Shown in pieces: positions 1-10,022 of a stretch of 64,000 bases of DNA (positions within the stretch are counted from its first letter, which is position 1; each line of letters begins with the position of its first letter). The DNA comes from Phoenix dactylifera (taxonomy: Eukaryota; Streptophyta; Magnoliopsida; Arecales; Arecaceae). Location: NCBI RefSeq assembly GCF_009389715.1, contig NW_024067841.1:1-64000 (forward strand). The letters are read 5' to 3'. Made by a program: the position numbers and the translations under genes. The notes under the pieces are model-generated. The model did not search any database and had not been told where the DNA came from. It saw only the letters and a program-made list of their open reading frames with translations.

Positions 1-1604
1 CTCCCGGAGCCTCGCCTCGAAGTCCCCGGTTGTCCTGCCTGCCACAGCCTGGCCTCCCTTTTCCACTGCTTTCAGCCGGTCCTCGGCCTTCGCCAGAAGC
101 CCCGCCTGTTCCTTGTAGCACTCCTCCAGACGGATCATGTACTGGGCGAGCTAAGAAATAGGAAAAATAAGGGAGTCAGGCGGAGAACAACAGAGCCAAT
201 AAATGGTGAAAAGCGGCCAGAAGAACACTCACCGACATAAGACAGACACAGCTGGCAGCCCCAACGTCAGAGACCTCCAACTCCCGGACCCGCCGACGGT
301 CCTTCTCCAGCAGCACTGTTTCGATGAGATTTCGGGCGCCATCGGTAGTGAAGGCAGACCCCGATTTCTCCCCAGAGCCGGACGGTGGTTCTGCAGCCTT
401 ACCCCTATCCATCGCCTGGGGAAGAGTCCGGCCGATCGCGCTCGGGGCGGGGGTCACCCCAGGAATTGATAGGGTCCCGCTCGGTCGGGGCCTCGGCGCG
501 TCCCTCCTCGAGTCATCAGGAGCCGACCGAGTCGAAGGCCGGGTCGGGGACCGATCACGTCCGACCCGTCCGTCTCGGGCAGGCTCGGATGATACCTCCG
601 GAGTAGCGGCAATCTTACCACCGGAGGGCTGATACAGCGTCAGCTGCCGGTCCGTGCCCACGACGTCTCCCTGATCGGTGGGCCCGGACTCGTCGGTCGG
701 CGTCGGAGGCACCTCCTTACGGGACTTCTTCGCCGGTGGGGCCCCGCTCGGAAGAGCTCGTTTCCTCCTCTGGGCTGCTTCCAGCAGGGACGCCCTACCA
801 ACAGCCTTTGTCTTCACCGACCGCATGACGTCGTCGATCTCTGCAAAAAGGACGGGATAGTCGGAGACGGAGAAACCAAAGGAAAGAACGGGACGAAAGA
901 AGGAAAAAAGTCAAGAAAGAATCGGTGGCGGACTCACGGTCGGTGGGGACCGAGCTCAGACCGACATTCACCAAAGTATCCTCGGAAATAAGGCGGGCCA
1001 CCGGGGGGAGCTGGCCCTCGGCAACCAACCCCTTCAAGGCGGCCAAGCCATCGGACTCCTCCCTTGACAGTCTCGATAGGCCGATCGGAGACTTCATCGG
1101 GGTCTCCCAGGTCGCCCTGATTTCCCAAGAGGGATCTGCATCAACAAAAAAGAAGCGCTCCTTCCATTTGTGAATGGAGGTAGGAGCCTCCTTGACAAGG
1201 CCGCATCCTCGCCGCGCTGCGAAGCACCACCACCCTTTGTCCTGGGGGTGGCCGCTCAGGCTGTAGAACTCCCAAAAAACATTCAGGGTGGCGGGGATCT
1301 CGTGCATACGGCAGAGAACCTGGAAGACCGTCAGGGCCCGCCACGAGTTCGGCACCAGTTGCGTCGGTGCCACTCTTAAACCCCGTAGCACCTGCATGAC
1401 CAAGTCCGAAGGGGGAAAGCGGAACCCGGCCTGGAGAATGCCCTCATTGATGGCGATCTTCCCTGGAGGAGGATGGGACATCCTCTCCTCAGGCCCCGGG
1501 AGCGTGGCGTTGCAGGCCTCGGGAAGGTGGTACCGAGCCACGAGTCTGTCTAAGTCTGTGGCGACCAGCTCCGACTTAATTTGGTCTGCCCTCACTTCGC
1601 CCAT
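1..1604 (-). CDS. Antisense accessory ORF (Transposase_28-like) of the Tat element
   Basis: The reading starts at an ATG at 1604 and runs leftwards in three open blocks (about 1604-940, 848-230 and 150 to the window edge) separated by short intron-like gaps. The first block carries the hallmark of the 'putative gypsy type transposon' family: PNSWRALTVFQVLC, then a tryptophan-rich stretch with FYSLSGHPQDKGWWCF and a lysine-rich WKERFFFVD motif. The second block is low-complexity and basic (KKSRK). The third looks like a coiled coil (LEECYKEQAGLLAKAEDRLK). A TATTTAA box lies upstream on the same strand at 1868-1874, so this ORF may have its own promoter. Function is unknown in the family. It belongs to the mobile element and is not a host gene. 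Confidence 0.65.
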
Positions 1605-2140
1605 TCCTAATGGCCAATAAACCTACGGTCAGGACGGGGACAGGAAGGGGGGAAAGACCGGAGCGACTGGAGTACACTAGTATAAGAGGGGAAAGTATGG
1701 AGAGCCCTAAGCTGAAGAATGGGGAAAACTCACCGGAAAAGAGGTAAGAGCGGCTCCGAGAGCGCCAAAGGAGAAACGAGCGAACAGTCCGACGGCAGCA
1801 ACAGCGGCGCAAAGGGGAAACTTGAAAATATCTGTAAAGAAGAAGACGGACGGGGAAAGGCCCCCGATTAAATAGGCGGAAAGGCAAGTGACGCCTCAAT
1901 GACGCCAGAGGACGCCTGGCTGCCGAAGGGTCGCTCGCGCCCCAAAGGCGAATCGACACCATTAAGGAAGGATGTCCGCCGAAATCCTCAGACTGCCGGG
2001 TCAGCAATAACCGCCATACGCCATAAAAAGGGCGGGGAGCTCGAAGCGCGCGCGCCTCTCCGAGGAACGGCGGCAATCCCGAAACATCACTCCCTTCACC
2101 TGTTCCCCTTCTGGTTCCAGGCTCGGAAGTGGGGGGCTAC

Positions 2141-2958
2141 TGTTACGGGGGAAATAAGCCGCCATGCCCCACGTGACCGGCACGCGCGCCCAGGAAGACT
2201 ACGGCTGCCCTTTGATCCAGCAATCCGACCCCGAGTCGGATATCCTCGGCTCCGCAGCCCGACCCCGAGTCGGCTGCCCTTTGATCCAGCAATCCGACCC
2301 CGAGTCGGATATCCTCGGCTCCACAGCCCGACCCCGAGTCGGCTGCCCTTTGATCCAGCAATCCGACCCCGAGTCGGATATCCTCGGCTCCGCAGCCCGA
2401 CCCCGAGTCGGCTGCCCCTTGATCCAGCGCTCCGACCCCGAGTCGGAGATCTCTTGATAACGACAGGCTATTCCCCAGAGGCACGCCGCGGCCTCCTGCT
2501 CCACTACTCCCTGCAACGGCTGTATCTGATGCTGCTCCACGATCTCCTGCATCAGCCGTACAAAGCGGAGCCCCACTATGCCCTGACGTGGCCGTACCCG
2601 GTGCTGCTCCACGACGCCCTGTAACGGCCATGTCAGTGGCCACACCATCATGCCCCACGATAACGAACCCCCCTGAGAGACCCCCCAGCCAGGTATATAT
2701 GCGGCTGGGGGGAGAAAGGGGGGAGGTGAGCAATATCTCCCAGAGCACTCTCTTACTTGCGATTATCACCTCTCCTCCTCCTCCAATCTCCTCTGACTTG
2801 ACCGTCGGAGGGCCATCACCACCCTGGTGGTGGTGCAAGGCTTGTTTGCAGGTTTCTTGGCGGAAGGTGGAGCGCAGCCAACACCAACCAAGACAATTCA
2901 GACGGAACCCCGTTCACACCGCAGTGCCAATCGTTCTCGGTTTGGACCACCAGCAACA
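2141..2958 (+). repeat. 3' LTR of the Tat-lineage element, with internal tandem repeat
   Basis: It begins TGTTACGGGG directly after the purine tract and ends CCAGCAACA at 2958, the same terminal motif as the LTRs of the second Tat element. A TATA box (TATATATG, about 2694) sits in sense orientation. Positions 2205-2455 hold about four tandem copies of a roughly 65-bp unit built around the palindrome CCGACCCCGAGTCGG. The LTR looks intact over its length. Confidence 0.75.
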
Positions 2959-2960
2959 GT

Positions 2961-3177
2961 TACATTTATACAAAACTTCTACCCCGAGCACACGCAATGG
3001 AGCCGTAGACAGTCAAGTGAAATCCAATCCACGAAATAATTTGATCTATGGACAGCATCGTTGTGGTAAAGGTCGTAATGCCAGAGGAATCATTACTGCA
3101 AGGCATAGAGGGGGAGGTCATAAGCGCCTATACCGTAAAATCGATTTTCGACGGAATGAAAAAGACATATCTGGTAG
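2961..3177 (+). pseudogene. rpl2: Nuclear copy of plastid rpl2 exon 1, 5' part (NUPT)
   Basis: The stretch translates to the N-terminus of plastid ribosomal protein L2 from about codon 4 ([18 protein letters not shown], then [15 protein letters not shown] and [18 protein letters not shown]), about 71 codons without a stop. The nucleotide sequence looks nearly identical to plastid rpl2 as I recall it, so the transfer is probably recent. The left junction falls 2 bp beyond the LTR end at 2958. On the right the match ends after CTGGTAG (3177) and runs into unrelated AT-rich DNA. No L2 C-terminus, plastid promoter or transit peptide is present, so it is a non-functional fragment and not a transferred gene. 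A plastid-derived stretch that came via the mitochondrion cannot be excluded. Confidence 0.85.
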
Positions 3178-4492
3178 TTTAATCAGCCTCTGGAGACAAT
3201 TATGGGATGTAAGTGAGATTGTTGAGGGGTTTCATGTAACCAAACGAAGATGAAAATGATATAACTTTTCAGTTTGTACTTGTTCTAAGGTAACCGACCC
3301 TCTCAGATTTTCTAATCAGGGATAGGGATTATAACCTTGGAAGGCCAAATACAAAGGTGCAAAACGTAATAATGAAATAATATACTAGTGTTGCCATTGC
3401 TATGCAAGGTTATGGCCTAAAACTAATGTATCTTTGTAATCTTGATACAGACAGCTTCTACAGAAATTATTTTCAAGTTAGATTGTCCATACACTTATGA
3501 TGTTTTGAATATCAAAAAGCTGTTTTTTGAAATAAGAAATAAATATCTCAGCAAGTATAGATCTAATCTAACTACTGCACAATATAATGTTATATATAAC
3601 AACCATAGTATAAGTAAAACAAAAGAGCAAAAATGATGGATTTGACTCGATACCAAATTAAAAAGCCAACTGCTAGTAGGAGAGATGGAGAAAGGAGTGA
3701 TGCCATGAGAGATGAAATGAAAACAAACGCCATGAAAGGAAATATACAATGTTGAAAATCTAAGAAATAAAAAGATTTATTTTATTAGGAAATATAGAGT
3801 CTTGGATATTTTTATGACCTTTTGACTTTATAATTTGATAAAAGACCTTAACTACCATGTGTCACTAAAGAAAGCAAGCTTCTTACTAATTTAAATATTT
3901 TTGTAAAAAAAATAAATCTAATCAACTGAGATTGTGGGGGCCGTATGCGTAAAAATGAGTATGGGGTTTGGAGAAACTAAGAGGTCATGCCCCCAACTGG
4001 CCCCTCCTTGGCTCCGTCCCTGTGCACCTTTGATCAAGACTCCACCATGGCATGACATCCTAACCATTTTCAAGATTCACCCAAAATAAAAAAGTCAACT
4101 CTCTTCCAACCTTTCCATATAAAACATGACATTTCTGTAAATAATAATAGCCGCAGACATTTGCATGTGAAGAAATGATCCCACCCATGACGGCTATTGA
4201 TTCCAAGTGATGGTCATGCATCCATGGGGCCACCCTTGACCCGAATGCTCTCATCTAATGAGGAAAAAAAATAAAAAAAGGCGAACAAAATAACTTCGAT
4301 CCGACCACCACGTGTTCTTTTTGAGGCGAGGAGCACTCGTATCTTGGCCCAGGTTCTGCTCCATTTCCAACCCCATAAAATTTTAGATTTTTTATATAAA
4401 TATCTTTCTAAATATCAAATTTTACATTAATATCTTTTTAAAATTAATATTTACATATATATTCTTGTAAAATACTTGTTTTGTTTTCTACT
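3178..4492. other. AT-rich intergenic stretch, no gene seen
   Basis: No coding exon, RNA gene or full mobile element is recognisable. A short GC-richer patch at about 3930-4020 is flanked by AT-rich unique-looking DNA. Confidence 0.5.
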
Positions 4493-4497
4493 CCTTT

Positions 4498-5584
4498 TAT
4501 TAAAATATTTGGGGAAGAATGGAAAAATAGAAAAATAAGATAATTGTATTTCTGTCCGTCTCTTACAATGTACAGGAGCAACCTTTATATAGATTAGGAG
4601 ACTGACAAAGTTTGGTAAGGCCGACTAAATTTGGCACAATCAATCACAAATCAATAAAAATGAAGTTTGATAAGGCCGACTAAATTTGGCATAATCAATC
4701 AATCAATGGATTCTAACATCCCCTCAAACTCAAGGTGGTAACGTGACACCAACTTGAATTTGCAAGCTGATTAGCCATGAAAATTACATCACGAATGTAC
4801 TGAAAAACTGACGTACTAGATGAAGAGTAGGAGTAGGAGTTGCTAGAGTTTGGAGCGAGACCGCGCCCGCCAAGTTTACTTTCGCCAAACTTCTAACGGT
4901 ACGGTTTGACACGCTGCTTTGAGGTTTGGAGCAAGACCGTGCCTGACAAGTTTACCTGCCAAGCTTCTGACTGTACGATTTGACGCGCTGATGCTGGGGT
5001 ATGAAGTGAGATCGCGCCCGTCAAGTTTACCCACCAAGCTTCTGACGACACGGTTTGGTGCGCTGCTGCTGGGTTTTGGAATGAGACCGTGCCTACCAAG
5101 TTTACCCGCCAAGCTTCTGACAGTGCAGTGTGGCGCGTTGTTGCTGAGGTTTGGAGCAGGATCGCGCATTCCAAGTTTACCCGCCAAGCTTCTGACAGTG
5201 CGGTGTGGCGCGCTATTGCTGAGGTTTGGAGCAGAATCATGCATGCCAAGTTTACCCGCTAAGCTTCTGACGGTACGGTTTGGCGTGCTGCTGCCGAGAC
5301 CGGAGCCTTGGCTACCCTCCAAACGAGGTAGGAGAAACAGAGGATCTACGAGCGATGACGACGATCACAACAAAGGCAAAAAAGATGAAGGCAGCAGGTT
5401 ACATGATCGGTGGCTCTAATGCCATATTGAAACATTTGGGGAAGAACAGGAAAATAAGAGAATTATATTTCTGCTCATCATTTACAATGTGCACGAGCAA
5501 TCTTTATATATATATTAGGAGGCTGACGATGTTTGGTAAGGCCGACTAAGTTTGGCATAACCAATCAATCAATGAATTCTAATA
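4498..5584 (-). mobile_element. Compact non-autonomous Copia-type LTR element (TRIM-like)
   Basis: Seen: two direct terminal repeats, 4498-4718 and 5425-5584, flanked by a perfect 5-bp target duplication CCTTT (4493-4497 and 5585-5589). On the minus strand the right repeat is followed by a primer-binding site close to the initiator-Met tRNA type (TGGTATCAGAGC family; plus-strand 5413-5424). The left repeat is preceded by a purine tract (complement of 4719-4730) and starts TGTTAGAATCC. The left repeat is longer because of an internal duplication of about 55-60 bp. The 0.7-kb interior encodes no gag or pol and is mostly a tandem array. Total length 1,087 bp. Inference: it moved using another element's enzymes; the imperfect ends suggest an old insertion. 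Confidence 0.85.
4848..5296. repeat. 75-bp tandem array, six units, inside the TRIM-like element
   Basis: Units start near 4848, 4924, 4999, 5073, 5149 and 5224, a period of 74-76 bp. Each carries GTTTGGAGC..GA, a CAAGTTTACC core and CCAAGCTTCTGAC. Both strands are open across the array because 75 is a multiple of three; the apparent proteins are repeat artefacts. Confidence 0.9.
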
Positions 5585-5589
5585 CCTTT

Positions 5590-6367
5590 TTTATTCTTGT
5601 TTTTGCATGTATACCCATGCCATCTAACGCCATTAAAAAATTAACGGTTTTAAATTAAAATAACTAGAATACTTTTAATGGATAGATGTGTAAAAAAAAA
5701 TTATAAGACAATCACAATGAAAAACAAAAAAATAATTTTAAATTTTTATTTTATTTTTATTAAAATAAATATAATTTATATTAACGGTATTAGAAGAACC
5801 GTTATATTAAGCATATTAATGCAGAACAAGTATTTTATGAGAATACAAAAATAAATATAAATTTTTTAAAAAATATTTATATAAATTTAATTTTTTTAAA
5901 AAAATATATTTATTCAAAAAAAAAAAGCTCTAAAATTTTTATTCTAACCGGCACTCGTAGAGTAGGCATCTGGCCCCTAACTAATTAAGTAGCGAGCAAA
6001 GTGACTATTGAGACCATGGGTTCGTTCTGATAAAATTAATTTTCAAGGCAAGTCTGCTGTCTTTAGACATTTAATAAAGTCGCATGCGCACGCTGCGATT
6101 GTACATTAGCAAAAAGCGCACTACGAAAGCGGTGTTTTTTAAGCCCAAAAAAAAAAAAAAAAAGCGGTGTTTGTTGGGTCATGTTGAGCCATTAAATAGT
6201 TTGACGTCTGCCATGGCGTCAAGAGAGCCGAGGATGTCATCCATCTCAAAATTAGCGGCCTTATGTGACGGGTGGAACAGGAGGAGCCTGGGGTGGGTGG
6301 GATATCTTGGACAAAGTGTCGCGTTTTCTTAGGTTTGATATCTTGTAAAGTTTCAAGAAAAGAGTGA
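5590..6367. other. AT-rich intergenic stretch
   Basis: Very AT-rich to about 5940, with runs of A/T and short inverted A+T segments; then mixed sequence with an A17 run near 6148. No gene recognised. Confidence 0.5.
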
Positions 6368-7192
6368 TGTTATGGTTGAAATCTGGCCTAGAGAAGTCGG
6401 AAAAGCCACCGGCCGAAATGGAGAAAGGGTCGCACCTCCTATGCTTCCGGGATCGTGCACAAAGCCTCATTGAAGATTTTGGTGAGACTTTCTGATGCTT
6501 AAGTTAGAGTAGATCTTGAGTGGATCCAAAAGTCCTCATGCGTTACCTGATGTGGGCTATTTATAGTTCCTACAAAGATCATGAAAGGAGATGGCTTTGG
6601 CCAAGTGACGTACAACCAAGGCTTGCTCGAGGCATATGATTTGGGTAGTCCTTGTGGACAGCATGGCGTTGACAGGTGTGGCAGGGTTCGATCCTTAGCA
6701 GTAAGCATGGCTGGGGCAGCAAAGTATGCCCCTAGTTGACACGTCATAGCGTGGCCAGTAAGCAAGGCATGGTGTGGTAAGGTTGTGATGTCCGGCCGCC
6801 TGCACGAGTATTGGCGTGCATGTGGGTGCAGCCGCGGGTGAGATCAGGGAGGCTCGGAGGCCGCGGCATATCCTTGACGATATCAGCTCAGTAAGCGCTG
6901 AGGTCAGCCCGACATTTGGGCGAGGTCGGCTCAGCCTTCCTAGCTCATCTTTTGGCAAGGTCCGAGGTCAGCCTAGTCTTTGGCCGAGGGGGCCGACGTT
7001 ATTAAAGATATCTATAGTCGTGAGAGTCTTTTAGGTGAGATCAGCTCGGCCTTCCTCTAGCCGACTCTGCAGGACGCCCTGGCTTGGGTCAAGGCGTCAT
7101 TACTTGCTCAAGAGTTGTTCAACTCTGGATCCTGTTCGGCAAAAATTGAGTGGTACCATGCTAGAGCAGGACGATCCACTTGCCTCCCATCA
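6368..7192 (-). mobile_element. Solo LTR (gypsy-like), copy A
   Basis: The plus-strand sequence starts TGTTATGGTT and ends GCCTCCCATCA. A TATA box (CTATAAATAG) lies on the minus strand near 6546-6556, so the LTR points left. The same terminal and internal blocks recur at 10539-11538. The flanks are AGTGA and AGTAA, a near target duplication. No internal region or partner LTR is adjacent. Confidence 0.65.
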
Positions 7193-7841
7193 AGTAACAT
7201 GCTAGAGTTCTGTATATGGGAGGATGCGGCACTTTATTTTATCGCAAAACGATGTGACAATTTTTATGCGCTTGAATTAATTAGACGAGGGAGTCAATAT
7301 TAGTAGACCTATCGTTCAGAAGCTCTTAAGCATCCTAATGGTCTGTGTTTCTTAATGCATCAGCATATCCACCTCAATCTTGCATAAGAGTTTTTTTATA
7401 TATAGCCAACAGAAAAATAAAAAAAACCTCTTGTTTATTTAATGCTCATGCGATGCGTCGCAAGTGATGTTTAGCACTTTTTTATGCGCGCCGAACCAGT
7501 CACACCACTATGCATGCATCATTGGTTAATTAAGGATCAAAATGCCAAATTTGTCTCTTGTAGCTCCCAAAAAACAAAACAAAAAAAAGTCATGAATTGA
7601 ACATGATTTAAGGAGGTTTAAAGAGGCGATGAAACATTTTCCTTCATATAATAGCCTAGCTTTTTCCATAGTATTATTTTAATTTCATTAAAATTCTTAC
7701 AAAATTTTGCCCTGACGACAGCACTGCAGCTAGCAGAAACATGGTAAATACGCTGCAGTGGAAACCTTTTCACATAATGTTTTCATCATTTCACATTCCA
7801 ATCTAAATGCAAGAAATGTTATTACATCCAAAAAAAAATCC
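7193..7841. other. Intergenic, downstream of the carotene hydroxylase gene
   Basis: AT-rich with no recognised gene. It probably contains the 3' UTR and polyadenylation region of the minus-strand gene that ends at 7842. Confidence 0.4.
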
Positions 7842-9356
7842 TCAACTGGTATCCGTGTTGCTATTATAGAGCTTAGTCCTCTTATTAATCTCCTTCTCCA
7901 ACTCCTGCGCTCCCCCCACCTCCTCCAGTTCCTGAGATCACATAAAAAACAAGCAATTCGTCAACAACTTCTAAAAAAACGGACGCATCCGGAACACTGG
8001 AGCCTTTTTTTTTCACCATTGTCTTATACTGCTAAAAGATATGTCTAAAGAAAAAGGACAGTGAAAAAGAACAAGAAACCACCACCCACCTTCGGTCCCA
8101 AGAACAGCCCGTATGGCACCCCATCGAACTTGTCCATATGATGTATCTGAAAAGAATACCATGCACATAAATTAATTTAAACTAAAAATAAATAAATAAT
8201 AAATCCCTATTAATTGTGGTGCGGCCGTGTGGGAGACACGGGGCGCAAAAACGGACGGTAGGGAAAGGGGGCGGCAGAGGCACACCTGATGGGCGGCCGC
8301 GACTCGACGGAAGTAGGGAACGTTGGCGATGGGGCCCACCGGGAACCGCCGATGGACCAGCCCGTCGTGGACGAACATGTAGGCCATTCCGAACAGCGTA
8401 ATCCCCAGGCCCTATAACACACGGCCACGTGGACCTCAGATCACGCTGCAAGAAAGATCGGGATGACGTTGGGGAGGGGGGAAGGGGACTTACGGCGCCG
8501 AAGCAGAGGCCGGGGACGAGGCCGCGGGTGAAGAAGCCGAAGGAGAGGAGGGAAATGGCCGGGACGGCGTTGATGATGGCGAAGACGTCGTTAAGCTCGA
8601 AGGGGCCGTCGCGCGGCCGGTGGTGGGACTCGTGCATGTGCCACAGCGAGGCGTGCCACAGCGCCCGGTGCGCCCACCGCGCCCAATACTCCATCCCCAC
8701 CTAACCCACACCAATTAATACATTGTTTTAGTCTTGTAAAACTATAAACAAAGATTTTAATCATCGCTTACCGCTGCGCCCACAGAGAGAGCAAAGGTGC
8801 CGAACATTTCCGTCATCGGGACCGCTCCTCCCTGCGCCAAGAAGATGATGTTACTAATTTTAGTTCATCACGAACCGAATTGAATATGGCTCGGAGAAAT
8901 TTCAGGTAGGATGCAACCGACCTCCATTTGCCAGTAGAATCGGTAATAGACGGCGGCGACGGCCATGGAGGTGATGCCTAGGCTGGACATCACCGCCGCC
9001 GCTAGGTACGTCCGCCGCTCCGACTGCTTCCTCGCGATCTTCTCCGCCGTCCGGTCCAGCAAGATCCGCCGCTCCTCTTCCTCCGCCACCGCCGCATCGG
9101 AGATCGCTGTCTCCTCTGCCTCCTCCATCTCCGAACCCCGGCTCTGCCCCAAGACGAAGCAGACTGCGGCGGACCGCCTCCGCCGCTGCCAGGGCTGGAG
9201 CGCCCAGGCTATGGTAGACGGGCGGAGGCAGCGATTGGTGCGGAGGGGCGCGAAGAGCAGCACGCAGTCGTCGGCCATGGCGCAGCGGTGCGGCGAGCTG
9301 AGAAAGGGGTTCCTGAAGATGCCGCAAGTAACAGCAACGGAGATCCCAGGCGCCAT
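7842..9356 (-). CDS. BCH: Beta-carotene 3-hydroxylase (non-heme di-iron type), chloroplastic
   Basis: It hydroxylates the beta-rings of beta-carotene to give beta-cryptoxanthin and zeaxanthin in plastid membranes. Six exons on the minus strand: 9356-8922, 8831-8772, 8700-8494, 8411-8286, 8146-8090 and 7931-7842, all with GT..AG introns and matching phase, giving 324 aa. Residues 1 to about 60 look like a plastid transit peptide, followed by an acidic stretch and a membrane segment near 113-137. The di-iron histidine motifs are all present: H176xxxxH181, H188xxH191H192, H249xxxxH254 and H275xxH278H279. The C-terminus has the usual KELEEVGG and ELEKEI ending. The 5' UTR holds a CT repeat, and a TATA-like CTTTAAAAGG lies at 9573-9582. 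The start is the first ATG in frame before a plausible transit peptide. The gene looks intact. Confidence 0.95.
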
Positions 9357-9396
9357 CCGCTCTCTTCCTCCGCTGCCTTCAGAACTGACCTCGAAT

Positions 9397-9399
<3 letters not shown>

Positions 9400-9434
<35 letters not shown>
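9400..9434. repeat. (TC)n microsatellite in the 5' UTR of the carotene hydroxylase gene
   Basis: About 17 uninterrupted TC dinucleotides just upstream of the start codon; on the coding strand it reads as GA repeats. Confidence 0.9.
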
Positions 9435-9437
<3 letters not shown>

Positions 9438-9572
9438 GATAGCAAAGAGGAACGGAGATATCGAGAGAGAGGAGAGAGGAAGGGGTTTGAACCTCGGGAA
9501 AGAAAGGACGAGCGGTCACCGGGAGAGAATGGAAGCGATCAAATGAATGAAGACTCGAGCCACTGAGCTGGT

Positions 9573-9582
9573 CCTTTTAAAG
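9573..9582 (-). promoter_or_regulatory. TATA-like box of the carotene hydroxylase gene
   Basis: CTTTAAAAGG on the minus strand, about 220 bp upstream of the ATG, which would leave a CT-rich 5' UTR of roughly 190 bp. Position and sequence fit, but there is no transcript evidence. Confidence 0.4.
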
Positions 9583-10022
9583 TGACATGCTTCATGACAC
9601 TGCCATTAGAAAGATAAATAATTACAATGAGTGCCATTGACTGTGGGGAGCAAGTTTGTGTGCAAGTTTATTGGTATTGTGACTGCGTTCCGAGGATCAC
9701 GCTTTCGAGGTGGGCGCGCCCCTTGGTTCCACGTCGTGATGACCACCGGCGAAATATTAATATCTTATTTGAGAACGGTGAGAGAGAGAGACAAAGACGT
9801 GAGAAGAAGCATGAAAAGCCAACATTAGCAAAACGCTAACTTTTTTTTTCATAAGCTCATCTAAATAATAATGAGTTGCATTATTATGATCATGGCAAGC
9901 ACACTAATCTTAACAATTTAAACAAACTCATATGAAAACCATAATTATGGCATAAAACATCTCAAGATTATGATAGTGATGGTAATGATGGCGGTAATAG
10001 AGTATGGTAATGAATATAGCCT

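Larger units (their letters stand above)
1..2958 (+). mobile_element. 3' part of a Tat-lineage Ty3/gypsy LTR retrotransposon, cut by the window edge
   Basis: Seen: a GC-rich block ends in a purine-rich tract (about 2126-2140, consistent with a polypurine tract) directly before an LTR that starts TGTTACGGGG at 2141. The interior just left of the LTR carries a long ORF on the opposite strand with a Transposase_28-like region (separate entry). Known: Tat-lineage gypsy elements often carry such an additional ORF between integrase and the 3' LTR, sometimes antisense. Inference: this is the 3' end of a plus-strand element; gag and pol lie left of the window, so whether the element is whole cannot be judged. 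A second, deleted Tat element with the same layout sits at 32778-38842. Confidence 0.75.

Noticed and set aside
2205-2455. Regular repeats with palindromes that could suggest a CRISPR array
   Set aside because: They are contiguous tandem units of about 65 bp without unique spacers, inside a plant LTR.
2588-3253. A 221-codon open frame that runs from the LTR through the rpl2 fragment, looking like a fused nuclear rpl2 gene
   Set aside because: The frame opens upstream of the LTR's own TATA box, has no ATG between the likely transcript start and the rpl2 part, and lacks most of L2. It is open by chance.
4876-5419. Open frames on both strands with repeated protein units
   Set aside because: They are produced by a 75-bp tandem repeat inside a TRIM-like element; no start context or family supports a protein.
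8182-8700. A 172-codon minus-strand frame starting at GMEYWARW
   Set aside because: It is carotene hydroxylase exon 3 read through an intron; the spliced gene explains the coding parts.
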